Of a stretch of DNA of 40,887 bases, positions 26,050 through 33,341 are shown piece after piece. The translations under genes were made by a program, and so were the position numbers. This stretch comes from JBFWUW01 sp050247075 (GTDB lineage: Bacteria > Planctomycetota > Planctomycetia > Pirellulales > JBFWUW01): contig JBFWUW010000064.1 of NCBI GenBank assembly GCA_050247075.1, positions 1 through 40,887 on the forward strand. Direction: 5' to 3'. The notes beneath the pieces were generated by a model. The model saw only the letters and a list, made by a program, of their open reading frames with translations. It did no database searches and was not told where the DNA came from. Position 1 is the stretch's first letter; each line of letters opens with the position of its first letter.

Positions 26050-27417
26050 TCAACCCCCAAGTTTGGCCAGCAGCAGGGTGGCGATGCCGAGCACCAGGAA
26101 GAAGCCGCACATGTCGGTGACGGTGGTCAGGATTGGTCCCGAGGCGATGGCCGGGTCGATCCGCCAGCGCTTGAGGACCAGCGGCACCAGCCCGCCGATG
26201 GAGACAGCGACCATGGTGTTCAGGCAGAGGGAAATGCCAACCACCAATCCCAGGTAAGGGTTGCCTTTCCAGATCCACGCCATGATGCCGACCAACAGCC
26301 CCAAGGCCAACCCGTTGATGAGGCCGACCGAGACCTCCAACAGCCACACGCGGGCTAGTTCCGTGGGACGCAGCAAGCCCAGCGAAAGCTCGCGAAGGCT
26401 GACAGCCACGGCCTGGTTGCCCGAGCAGCCGCTCATGTCGGAAATGATCGGCAAGAAGACCGCCAACGCGATCACGGCCGACAACGTATCTTGAAACAGG
26501 GCAATGGCGCTGGCCGCGAAGCAGTTCAGCACGATATTGACGCTGAGCCAGGCCAGACGCCGCCGCGACCGGCGCCACAGCGGCATGGTGCGAATTTCCT
26601 CGCCCCCCACGATGCCTTGCATCTTGAGGAAGTCGCTGTCGCGCTGCTCGCCGCGGCTTTCATCGACATCCCCCTTGCGAACCACGCCCACTAGCTTGCC
26701 CGACACATCGACCACCGGCACGCCCAGGTAGTGGTGCCGGTCGAACAGCAGGGCCAGGTCGTCCAGGCTGGCATCGTCGCGCACCGAGACCGGCTGGCGG
26801 ATCATCAGTTCCGAGATCATCCGGCCGGGCTGGGCCAGCAGCAGATCGCGCAACCGCAGCACCCCTTGCAAGCGGCCATCGGCATCGCAGGCATAGGCGT
26901 ACTGCACGTCGTAGTCGCGATATTCGTCGGCATGGTCGCGCAGGTCGCGGACGACATCGGCCACGCTGTAATGGTCGGGGTAGCGCAAGAACTCCCGCAC
27001 CATCAGCCCGCCCGCCACGTTATCCGGGTAGCGGGACAGCTCGCGCGCGTCGGCTGCTTCCTCCGGCTGCATCAGATCGAGGATGGCCGCGGCATCGTCG
27101 GCGTCCAGGTCGCCCAGCAGATCGGCCTGTTCGTCGCTGGGGAGCTTATCCAGAATGGCCGCGGCGGCGGCCGGCTGCAAATGGTGGAACATCTCCGCGG
27201 CTTGCGCGTCGGAAAGTTCCTCGACCAGATCAGCCGCCTGGTCTGGGGCCAGCGAGGTCAGCACCAGCCCCTGCTCTTCGTCCGACAGTCGGGACATGGC
27301 CAGCGCCAAATCGCGCGACGACAATGCGTCCAGATAGTCCGCGATCTCTTGCGGTCCCCCTTGCCGCGCCAGTTGGGCCAGTTGTTCCCAAGGTTCCATC
27401 ATCTCCGTATCGGACAT
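26050..27417 (-). CDS. mgtE: MgtE magnesium transporter
   Basis: Protein of 455 residues (start ATG 27417; TTG 27444 and ATG 27402 possible). Domain order is that of MgtE: an N-terminal superhelical domain (about 10-125, SDAQAAEMFHHLQPAAAA), two CBS domains (about 135-260, HHYLGVPVVDVSGKLVGVV) and five membrane helices. The pore segment reads FLPIISDMSGCSGNQ, and the last helices carry the metal-site motif RIDPAIASGPILTTVTD. It imports Mg2+ (and possibly Co2+) gated by Mg2+ binding to the cytoplasmic domains. I saw no M-box riboswitch upstream. The S-D-M-S-G-C-S-G-N-Q variant of the pore motif is noteworthy. Confidence 0.94.
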   Translation of the reverse strand: MSDTEMMEPWEQLAQLARQGGPQEIADYLDALSSRDLALAMSRLSDEEQGLVLTSLAPDQAADLVEELSDAQAAEMFHHLQPAAAAAILDKLPSDEQADLLGDLDADDAAAILDLMQPEEAADARELSRYPDNVAGGLMVREFLRYPDHYSVADVVRDLRDHADEYRDYDVQYAYACDADGRLQGVLRLRDLLLAQPGRMISELMIRQPVSVRDDASLDDLALLFDRHHYLGVPVVDVSGKLVGVVRKGDVDESRGEQRDSDFLKMQGIVGGEEIRTMPLWRRSRRRLAWLSVNIVLNCFAASAIALFQDTLSAVIALAVFLPIISDMSGCSGNQAVAVSLRELSLGLLRPTELARVWLLEVSVGLINGLALGLLVGIMAWIWKGNPYLGLVVGISLCLNTMVAVSIGGLVPLVLKRWRIDPAIASGPILTTVTDMCGFFLVLGIATLLLAKLGG

Positions 27418-27742
27418 TTCGTGCTGCCTGATCGCCTTCGCCAAGAACTACCGCGAGCCCCGCGCCATTACCCCATAGCGTACCCGTTTTCCGCGCGGAA
27501 GGCCGAATCATTTCGTGACGAATCTCGTCGCGTTTCGCTCCGCGAAACAGCGCCGGCTGCGAAGGAGGTGGATCGGTCCGGTTAGGATATCCTTGCCGAC
27601 AGATCGGCATTGGAAAGATAGTGCGCCGTCCCGCATTCCACCCGCCGCCTTTTCGCGGAGCGAAAAGCGACACTCCTCGATTCGATGTCCCGACTGCCGG
27701 CAAGGCGAAGCCGACCGCGGGCGAAGCGGCCCGCGGATGCCG
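27418..27742. other. Gap containing a paired inverted hairpin element
   Basis: 325 bp between the start of mgtE and the end of the hemerythrin gene, both on the minus strand. Most of it is occupied by the element at 27519-27684. The sequence TGGCGCGGGGCTCGCG at about 27453-27468 (minus) has GG-N10-GC spacing but is too GC-rich to count as a promoter. Confidence 0.5.
27519..27684. repeat. MITE-like pair of inverted hairpins
   Basis: Two perfect hairpins, GTTTCGC-TCC-GCGAAAC (27532-27548) and CTTTTCGC-GGA-GCGAAAAG (27649-27667), lie in opposite orientation. Their flanks also correspond: CGAATC at 27519 and GATTCG at 27679. Together they form a 166-bp unit with terminal inverted repeats of about 40 bp. 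Confidence 0.6.
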
Positions 27743-28198
27743 CTATTCGGTTGCGGCCGCGCCAAACCCGCGGCGCAAGACCCGTTCCTCGGCGGCTTCG
27801 TGCATCCGCAAGCGCGTAGCCAGGGCATCGAACATGGCCTGCACCTCGCGCGGGGCCTTGGCGGATGCCGGATCTTGAAGCCGATCGGCGATCTCCGCAA
27901 GAGACTGCAACAGTGTCGGGTGCTCCAAGAGAGCAGCCTTTACATCGTCCGACAAGCTGGGATTGTGGGACAGCGACTCCTCAAGGCAGCCGCCTGCTTC
28001 TTCCTCGATGAAGTGATGCTGCAACTCGCTTTGCAAGTCGGCCAGGCGGGCCGCTAATTCATCGAGTCGCCCATGCGGAGAGCCAGCTTCAGCCCAGGCG
28101 GCGATGGCCTGTTGCACGTCGCCGATCATCCTCTGAATACGGCGATGTTCAGCATGGAGATGTTCGATATACGAACGGCATTCAGCATCTGGTTTCAT
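27743..28198 (-). CDS. Hemerythrin-like domain protein
   Basis: Protein of 151 residues. ATG 28198 is preceded by AGGAGGTG five bases upstream, the strongest ribosome site in this part of the window, so the longer frame from 28312 is rejected. A four-helix bundle with diiron ligands can be read: H15/H18 in IEHLHAEHRRI, H61/H62 and E65/E66 in ELQHHFIEEEAGG, H93 in LLEHPTLL, and H133 plus E137 in RMHEAAEERVL. Hemerythrins bind O2 (or sense NO or redox state). Its position beside a membrane DUF4405-like protein and a cbb3 oxidase fits an oxygen-supply or sensing role. Confidence 0.9.
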   Translation of the reverse strand: MKPDAECRSYIEHLHAEHRRIQRMIGDVQQAIAAWAEAGSPHGRLDELAARLADLQSELQHHFIEEEAGGCLEESLSHNPSLSDDVKAALLEHPTLLQSLAEIADRLQDPASAKAPREVQAMFDALATRLRMHEAAEERVLRRGFGAAATE

Positions 28199-28306
28199 GG
28201 CAGCACCTCCTGATCGCTTCTGCCCGACAAGCATGGCTATTGAAACGCCGAGAACTCCTTTACGTTGCCAGATCTGGTCACGACCCGTCCTGCCCCAAGA
28301 ATAAAA

Positions 28307-28328
28307 CAGCAAATGGCATACCAGATGC
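28307..28328. promoter_or_regulatory. Overlapping sigma-54-like sequences on both strands
   Basis: Plus strand TGGCATACCAGATGCAG (28314-28328) has -24 TGGCAT and -12 ATGC, one mismatch each. Minus strand TGGTATGCCATTTGCTG (28307-28322) has a perfect -12 TTGCT and two mismatches in -24. Both keep GG-N10-GC spacing. They would serve DUF4405 (28477) and hemerythrin (28198) respectively. Confidence 0.35.
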
Positions 28329-28404
28329 AGGAAGAGCGGGAGTCAGGCAATTCACGCTTGCCAGCGGAAACGGACGGTGCACACCCTTGGTACCACTCCG
28401 CTCA

Positions 28405-28425
28405 CAGTGTGCCCGGCAGCACACC
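28405..28425. promoter_or_regulatory. Palindrome upstream of the DUF4405-like gene
   Basis: GTGTGC-CCGGCA-GCACAC, perfect 6-base arms with a 6-base spacer, about 55-70 bases before ATG 28477. Candidate regulator-binding site or mRNA hairpin. Confidence 0.4.
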
Positions 28426-28476
28426 AGGCTGAGAACTGCTACTTGAATTCCGACAACGACCTATCGCGGAAAGGCC

Positions 28477-28959
28477 ATGTCCCAATCAAGACTCGATGAG
28501 CCAGCCGGCACAGAGGTAGAGAGCGAACCAGTTCCAGGTTCGGCACGCACCCCGCCACGGCGGCGGTTATCTCGGACGGTGATCAACTTTTGGCTGGATA
28601 CCGGACTGCTGCTGGTGGTGGTGGCCTTGGCTTTTGAATCAGCCGTCTTGCGGTTTGTTTTTCCCCGAGCGACCGCCGCGGCAGGGTGGACTCTGTGGGG
28701 CGGCAACTACGACGATTGGTCACGGTTTCAGTTTGGCACGTTGTGCCTGTTGCTGCTGGGAGTGCTGGTCCATGTGATGCTGCACTGGAGCTGGATCTGT
28801 TCGGTTGCCGCCGCGCGCTGGCCTCGCAAGCCGGGTCAGAAAGCGGGCAAGCCGGATGATGGCATTCAAACCTTGTACGGGGTGGGGCTGTTGATCGGCA
28901 TCGTCAATATCGTGGGGCTGCTGCTGGCCGCGGCAGCCCTGACGATCATCGCCCCGTAG
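28477..28959 (+). CDS. DUF4405-like membrane protein
   Basis: Protein of 160 residues, ATG 28477 in a GGAAAGGCC context. A polar, Arg-ending N terminus of 35 residues (PPRRRLSRTVINFWLD) precedes three membrane helices: LLLVVVALAFESAVLRFV, LCLLLLGVLVHVMLHWSW and LLIGIVNIVGLLLAAAAL. The pair of histidines in VHVMLHWSW resembles haem b ligation in cytochrome-b-like DUF4405 proteins. It is divergent from hemerythrin and convergent with the oxidase operon, ending 17 bp from the safE-like stop. Possible membrane electron carrier; not proven. Confidence 0.75.
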   Translation: MSQSRLDEPAGTEVESEPVPGSARTPPRRRLSRTVINFWLDTGLLLVVVALAFESAVLRFVFPRATAAAGWTLWGGNYDDWSRFQFGTLCLLLLGVLVHVMLHWSWICSVAAARWPRKPGQKAGKPDDGIQTLYGVGLLIGIVNIVGLLLAAAALTIIAP

Positions 28960-28975
28960 GCTGCGCGGCAGCCGA

Positions 28976-29677
28976 TCATTTGCACATTGGACAGCCGCCC
29001 AGTGGCGTCTCTAAAAACCAGGGCAGGAAGCCCATGCCGCGGCCGATGGAGACCAGACCGGTGATCAGCACGCACCAGGCGGCAATGCGGTAGACGTGCC
29101 GGCGCGAGGACAAGTTCAGCAACGACACTCCGCTGCCAAAGGCGATCATCAGCGGGGCGGTACCGGCACCAAAGGCCGCCATTCGCAACAGTCCGTCGAG
29201 CAGGCTGCCGGAACTTCCGGCCAGCGCCAAGAAAGCGTAGACCAGTCCGCACGGCAGAAAACCGGTCATCAAACCGGCCAGAAAGACATTCGTCCATCCT
29301 GGTCGCTGCAAGAAACCAGACAGAATGCCGGCACCGGCGCACGAAGGGGCCAGGTGTTTCGTACCGGGCCAACGGATCCAGCCCATCGCCAGGGCGGCCT
29401 GGATCACCAGCAGCACGCCGGCCAGCAACGCCAGAACGGCCTGGCCGTTGACGAACGGCGGCAATCCCCGCGTCAAGCGAAAGCCGCCATACCCGACCAG
29501 ACCGCCTAGCACCGCATAGGTAAAGACCCGGCCCAAGGTGTAGACCAATTGCCGGCCGGCATTCGACCACAGGCTGGTGGTGCCGGACCCAATAGCCAAG
29601 GCAAACCCTCCGCACATCCCCAGGCAATGCGAGGAACCCAGCGCGCCCCCCATGAAGATCAAAGCCAGTTCCATCAT
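28976..29677 (-). CDS. SafE/TauE-like membrane protein of the oxidase operon
   Basis: Protein of 233 residues; ATG 29677 overlaps the upstream stop by four bases (ATGA), which fixes the start although the frame is open to 30091. Family signature GSSHCLGMCGGFALAIG lies near the N terminus, then six or so helices (FLPCGLVYAFLALAGSSGS; PLMIAFGSGVSLLNL). It ends LGGCPMCK. Cys-rich SafE-like proteins of this kind commonly sit beside ccoGHIS genes and are thought to help copper or redox assembly of cbb3 oxidases. The HCLGMC and terminal CPMC motifs are possible metal ligands. Confidence 0.88.
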   Translation of the reverse strand: MMELALIFMGGALGSSHCLGMCGGFALAIGSGTTSLWSNAGRQLVYTLGRVFTYAVLGGLVGYGGFRLTRGLPPFVNGQAVLALLAGVLLVIQAALAMGWIRWPGTKHLAPSCAGAGILSGFLQRPGWTNVFLAGLMTGFLPCGLVYAFLALAGSSGSLLDGLLRMAAFGAGTAPLMIAFGSGVSLLNLSSRRHVYRIAAWCVLITGLVSIGRGMGFLPWFLETPLGGCPMCK

Positions 29678-32040
29678 CGCAAGGTTTCTCCCGCGCTGGT
29701 TTCCAACATGGCAAGCGGCGGCGGCGAAACCAGAGGTCGTGCGGCTTGGTGTTTCGCCATGTCCTCGTTCGTGGCGCGGCCAATATCTGGCGGCACGGGC
29801 GACGGCGCGCCGCCGTCCACCGGGTTGATGGTTGGATCGCGCGATAAACGTAGCGAGTTGCCGACAACCAGCAGGCTGCTGGCGACCATGGCCACGGCGG
29901 CCCACACGGGATTCAGCCAACCGGCCGCCGCCAGCCCGATGCCCAGCACGTTGTAGATCAAGGCCCAAAACAGATTCTGCCGCATCGTAACGACGGTGCG
30001 CTGCGCCCAGGCCACGCTCCAAGCCACGCGCCGCAGGTCGTTTCCCAACAGGCAGACATCGGCCGACTGCCGCGAGACATCGGCACCACACCCCAGGGCC
30101 ACGCCGACATCAGCAGCCGCCAGCGCGGGCGCGTCGTTGATGCCATCACCCACCATGACAACCGGGCCCCATCGCCGCCGCGCCAGTTCCAGCGCGGCCA
30201 CCTTGTCATCGGGCAACAGGCCAGCTTGCACATCGACTTGCAGGTCGGCGGCCAGCGCGGCACCCCGTTGTTGATGGTCGCCCGTCAGAGCAAAGATATG
30301 CAGTCCTAACTTCTGGCAATCGGCCAAGGCCGGGCGGGCGGCCGGCCGCGGTTGTTCCTCGAAGAAGATGACGCCATGCACCCTTCCGGCCCAGCCGATG
30401 GCCGCCAGTGAATGGCCTGCTTGCACTTGTTTGTTGACTTCCTCTTGCATGCCAGAGTCGATCGACAGATGCCTTTCGCGCATCAGGCGCAAGCTGCCTA
30501 GCAAGACCACGCCTTCCAGGTCGTCAAAGCGGCCCTCGACGCCGCGCCCCGGCAATGCGCGGATGTCACTGGCGATAAGGTGCCAATCCTTCGTCCCGGG
30601 CCAGTCAGCCGAAGGCGTTTCCAAGCCAGGCCCGCCATTTTCAATCCAGCCGGCAATTGCCGTGGAAATCGCATGCGTGGAACCGGCCGACAGGGCCGCC
30701 GCGCGCGCCAAGACTTCGCCGGCTTGAGCGTGCTTCGGCGACAGCAACCATTGGCGGATCCGCGGCGTACCGGTTGTCAGCGTGCCCGTCTTGTCGAATG
30801 CCACCGCCTTGACGCGGGCCAGACGTTCCATTGCGCCAGCATCGCGAAACAAGACTTGCGCGCGAGAGGCCGTTCCCAAGGCGGCCCAGGCAGCCATCGG
30901 CGTCGCCAGCCCCAGCGCGCATGGACAGGCGATCAGAACCACGGCCAGCCCGGCCAGCACGCCTTGTTCCCAGCCAGACCAGGCGGCGTGTGTGGCGAAT
31001 GCGGACAGGGAAATCACGGCTACGCCCGGCATGAACCAACAAGCGACCCTATCGGCCAGGCTTTCGTAATGGCCTTTGGCCTTTCGCGCCTGATGCACGG
31101 CGTCGATCAGGCGTTGCAAGGCTCCTGCGCTCGGCCCGGCTGTTACGAGCAACTGCAGGTCGCCATCCAGATTGAGCGTGCCACCATGCACTTTCTCGCC
31201 GCGCGACTTCAGCACGGGCTGGCTCTCACCGGTCAGCAGTTGCTCATCCACGGCGGCCGTGCCCCGTTCGATCACCCCATCGACCGGGATGCGCTCGCCC
31301 GGCAAGACACGCAATTTGTCGCCCGGCACAACCTGGGCCAAGGGCGCATTCTCTTCCTGGCCCTGTCGAATCAGTCTGGCCACGTCTGGCAGCAATCGCT
31401 GAAGCGCATCCAGGGCTTGCGTGGTTTTATGCCTGCCCGTCGCTTCCAACCAACGGCCGAACGTGACTGATACCAGCACCACGCAGCCGACTTCAAAATA
31501 AACGTGGCCCGCGCCGCGAAGTGTCGAAGCGGCCGAGAAAGCAAACGCCGCCAGCACGCCCGCCAGCAACAACAGGTCGGTGCCGGGCCGGCCGGCCCGC
31601 AGCCCGCGCCAGGCATTGTCGGCCAACGGCAGGCCCAACATCCAAGCCACCGGCAACGACAACACCAGGCACAAATAGCGAAAGAAACTCTCCAACGATG
31701 CGGAGAGGGCGGCGTTCTCCGCGTCCGCCGCATAGACATCGTTGGTCCACAAGGCCATGGTGAACATCATGACGTTCATGGTCAGGAACGTAGACAATCC
31801 CAGCCGGGCCAACGTCCAGCTTAAATCCCCTCGCGGGCCGCGTTCGGCCGATACCGCCGCGGCAAAGCGGCAGCCATAGCAGCAGTAGGCCGGCGTTGCG
31901 ACGGCCGCGGCATTCTTTTGCCCCTGGTCGGCCGATTGGCTTCCACGTCGCCGCCCAAAGATCGAAGTCCCGGACGACCACGCCTTGACGGGCAACCCGC
32001 AATAGTCGCAGCATTCGTCGTCGGCGGGCCGATCATTCAT
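29674..32040 (-). CDS. ccoI: CcoI/FixI-type copper-translocating P1B-ATPase
   Basis: Protein of 788 residues from ATG 32040 (ATGA overlap with the upstream gene). The N terminus has a CcoI-type double cysteine site (CCDYCGLPV at 10-18; YCCYGC at 52-57) instead of a plain HMA domain. Further motifs: TGES (270-273), membrane CPC (372-374), DKTGT with phosphorylated D416, and GDGINDAP late. Eight helices are expected. These ATPases export Cu(I) to load the CuB centre of cbb3 oxidase. Oddity: the HP dipeptide of the nucleotide domain, normally S-E-H-P, reads STHAIS, with Ala457 after His456. The C-terminal 45 residues are a polar extension. Confidence 0.93.
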   Translation of the reverse strand: MNDRPADDECCDYCGLPVKAWSSGTSIFGRRRGSQSADQGQKNAAAVATPAYCCYGCRFAAAVSAERGPRGDLSWTLARLGLSTFLTMNVMMFTMALWTNDVYAADAENAALSASLESFFRYLCLVLSLPVAWMLGLPLADNAWRGLRAGRPGTDLLLLAGVLAAFAFSAASTLRGAGHVYFEVGCVVLVSVTFGRWLEATGRHKTTQALDALQRLLPDVARLIRQGQEENAPLAQVVPGDKLRVLPGERIPVDGVIERGTAAVDEQLLTGESQPVLKSRGEKVHGGTLNLDGDLQLLVTAGPSAGALQRLIDAVHQARKAKGHYESLADRVACWFMPGVAVISLSAFATHAAWSGWEQGVLAGLAVVLIACPCALGLATPMAAWAALGTASRAQVLFRDAGAMERLARVKAVAFDKTGTLTTGTPRIRQWLLSPKHAQAGEVLARAAALSAGSTHAISTAIAGWIENGGPGLETPSADWPGTKDWHLIASDIRALPGRGVEGRFDDLEGVVLLGSLRLMRERHLSIDSGMQEEVNKQVQAGHSLAAIGWAGRVHGVIFFEEQPRPAARPALADCQKLGLHIFALTGDHQQRGAALAADLQVDVQAGLLPDDKVAALELARRRWGPVVMVGDGINDAPALAAADVGVALGCGADVSRQSADVCLLGNDLRRVAWSVAWAQRTVVTMRQNLFWALIYNVLGIGLAAAGWLNPVWAAVAMVASSLLVVGNSLRLSRDPTINPVDGGAPSPVPPDIGRATNEDMAKHQAARPLVSPPPLAMLETSAGETLR

Positions 32041-32213
32041 GGAGGGTTGACCAGTTCGGTCTGCAAATTGGGAAACAAATGTACCACCGCGTAATAGATG
32101 GCGATGCACCAGAACAAGATCCAGATCACTCGCACGTACCATGGAATTTGGTTCGTGCGGTAATCATGAAACTGGCCCTCGGCTTCCGCGGAATTTGGTT
32201 CGGTGTCGGCCAT
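32037..32213 (-). CDS. Small single-span cbb3 operon protein (CcoQ- or CcoP-N-like)
   Basis: Protein of 58 residues from ATG 32213. A polar start contains HDYRTNQIPWYVRVIW, then a single helix (VIWILFWCIAIYYAVVHLF) and a short tail. The H-x-Y...P-W...W-x-x-F layout recalls the first membrane segment of CcoP, which anchors the dihaem domain, more than a classical CcoQ. Ends with a four-base overlap onto ccoI. The frame extends to 32360, but the extra part overlaps the upstream gene and looks non-proteinaceous. Confidence 0.7.
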   Translation of the reverse strand: MADTEPNSAEAEGQFHDYRTNQIPWYVRVIWILFWCIAIYYAVVHLFPNLQTELVNPP

Positions 32214-32289
32214 GAGGAATTTCGAATGAAGGTTGCCGAAAGTGGAAGGAATGGGAAATCGCCGCCCGTGAGGCGGATGCCTGGGGGCA

Positions 32290-32643
32290 TCAAAATCTGG
32301 GCTTCGACCGAGCCGCGCCTGGCCGCTCGTGGCGAAGGGATCCGCTGGCCTCTTGGGCATCCAGCAGAGCTTCGTTTTCTAGCATGGTGTGCTTAGGCCG
32401 CTCGATATCGTGGAACATGCCGTTGGCCGCGGCCCAGCCAAACAACAGCAGAAAGCCGGCACTAGCCAGCAAGTAGTTAAGGATCGGGGCGATGGCGAAG
32501 GCTCCTTCGGCATCCCCTTGGTACAGCAGCACCAGCTCGCGAAACTTGGTGCCAAAGCCATACAGACAAGGCAGCAGAATCGCGGCGGCTACGAACAGTC
32601 GCAGCCATTGTCGGCGGCGCGGTGGACGGGCAGCGGCAATCAT
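32290..32643 (-). CDS. Two-span membrane protein of the cbb3 operon
   Basis: Protein of 117 residues, ATG 32643 overlapping the ccoO stop by four bases. Arg-rich N terminus (ARPPRRRQWLRL), helix 1 LFVAAAILLPCLYGFGTK, helix 2 NYLLASAGFLLLFGWAAA, then a polar tail with Glu and Arg. No family recognised. Position between ccoO and the small CcoQ/CcoP-N-like gene suggests an assembly or accessory subunit. A 76-bp gap separates it from the next gene. Confidence 0.75.
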   Translation of the reverse strand: MIAAARPPRRRQWLRLFVAAAILLPCLYGFGTKFRELVLLYQGDAEGAFAIAPILNYLLASAGFLLLFGWAAANGMFHDIERPKHTMLENEALLDAQEASGSLRHERPGAARSKPRF

Positions 32644-33290
32644 GGGGCATCTCCAGCGTTTTCAACGGGGACGTACTCTTCGTAGTCGGGGTACTGCTCA
32701 AGCCACGACCCAAGCCATTGCACGTAGGTCATAATCGCCAGGCCGCGTTTGTTAGGCCGATCGGGGGCGCCATCGAAGAACCAGGGGTACTCCGGCATGG
32801 GCGAACGGGCCGACAACGTTTGCGGATTGAAGAAGTGGACGGCGTGCCAATCATTCGACCGGCGGCCCCCTTCGCGGCAGAGGTCGGGCCCGACGCGGCG
32901 CGTGCCAAACATCACCGGACGCTGCAATTCGTTTTGGTACTCCTCCGTTCGCGAGACCGCGCCCCAACGGACGGATTCGTTGCTGACAGGGCGTATGAAC
33001 TGGCTGTGGCAATGCCAGCATCCCTCGCCGGTGTAGATCTTGCGGCCTAGCTCCAGCGCCTCGGCGCAGTTTTCCTTGGTCGGTTCGCCATAGTGTGCTT
33101 GGAACGCCTCAGGAAACCGCCGGCTGAGGTCTTCAAACTGGTACATCAGATTGGCGTTGGGAAGGTCGGCCAATGGCTGCTCGGGCAGATCGCGGTACAT
33201 CTCGATCGGCACGATGGCATTGGAGACAAATGCCAAGGCAAAGAACAAGATGCCGCCAATCAGCAGTACGCCGGCCTTGCTTTCAAACAT
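32640..33290 (-). CDS. ccoO: cbb3-type cytochrome c oxidase subunit II
   Basis: Protein of 216 residues with an N-terminal anchor helix (KAGVLLIGGILFFALAFVSN). Monohaem site CWHCHSQFIRPV (C91, C94, H95). Other CcoO hallmarks: GRRSNDWHAVHFFNPQTLSA and the methionine-bearing SPMPEYPWFFDG, plus a C-terminal helix AIMTYVQWLGSWL. It passes electrons from the donor cytochrome to CcoN. ATG 33290; 51 bp separate it from ccoN. Confidence 0.95.
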   Translation of the reverse strand: MFESKAGVLLIGGILFFALAFVSNAIVPIEMYRDLPEQPLADLPNANLMYQFEDLSRRFPEAFQAHYGEPTKENCAEALELGRKIYTGEGCWHCHSQFIRPVSNESVRWGAVSRTEEYQNELQRPVMFGTRRVGPDLCREGGRRSNDWHAVHFFNPQTLSARSPMPEYPWFFDGAPDRPNKRGLAIMTYVQWLGSWLEQYPDYEEYVPVENAGDAP

Positions 33291-33341
33291 CGAAAAGGCT
33301 TCCTGTCTAAGTTAATGGTGGTCTGTTGCCGTGGCCGGTCA

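Noticed and set aside
27418..27500. M-box or sigma-54 promoter before mgtE
   Set aside because: No M-box pattern; TGGCGCGGGGCTCGCG has correct spacing but mismatches in both boxes in GC-rich DNA.
28976..30091. 371-codon version of the SafE gene
   Set aside because: The first 138 codons are an out-of-frame reading of the ATPase gene; the ATGA overlap at 29677 sets the start.
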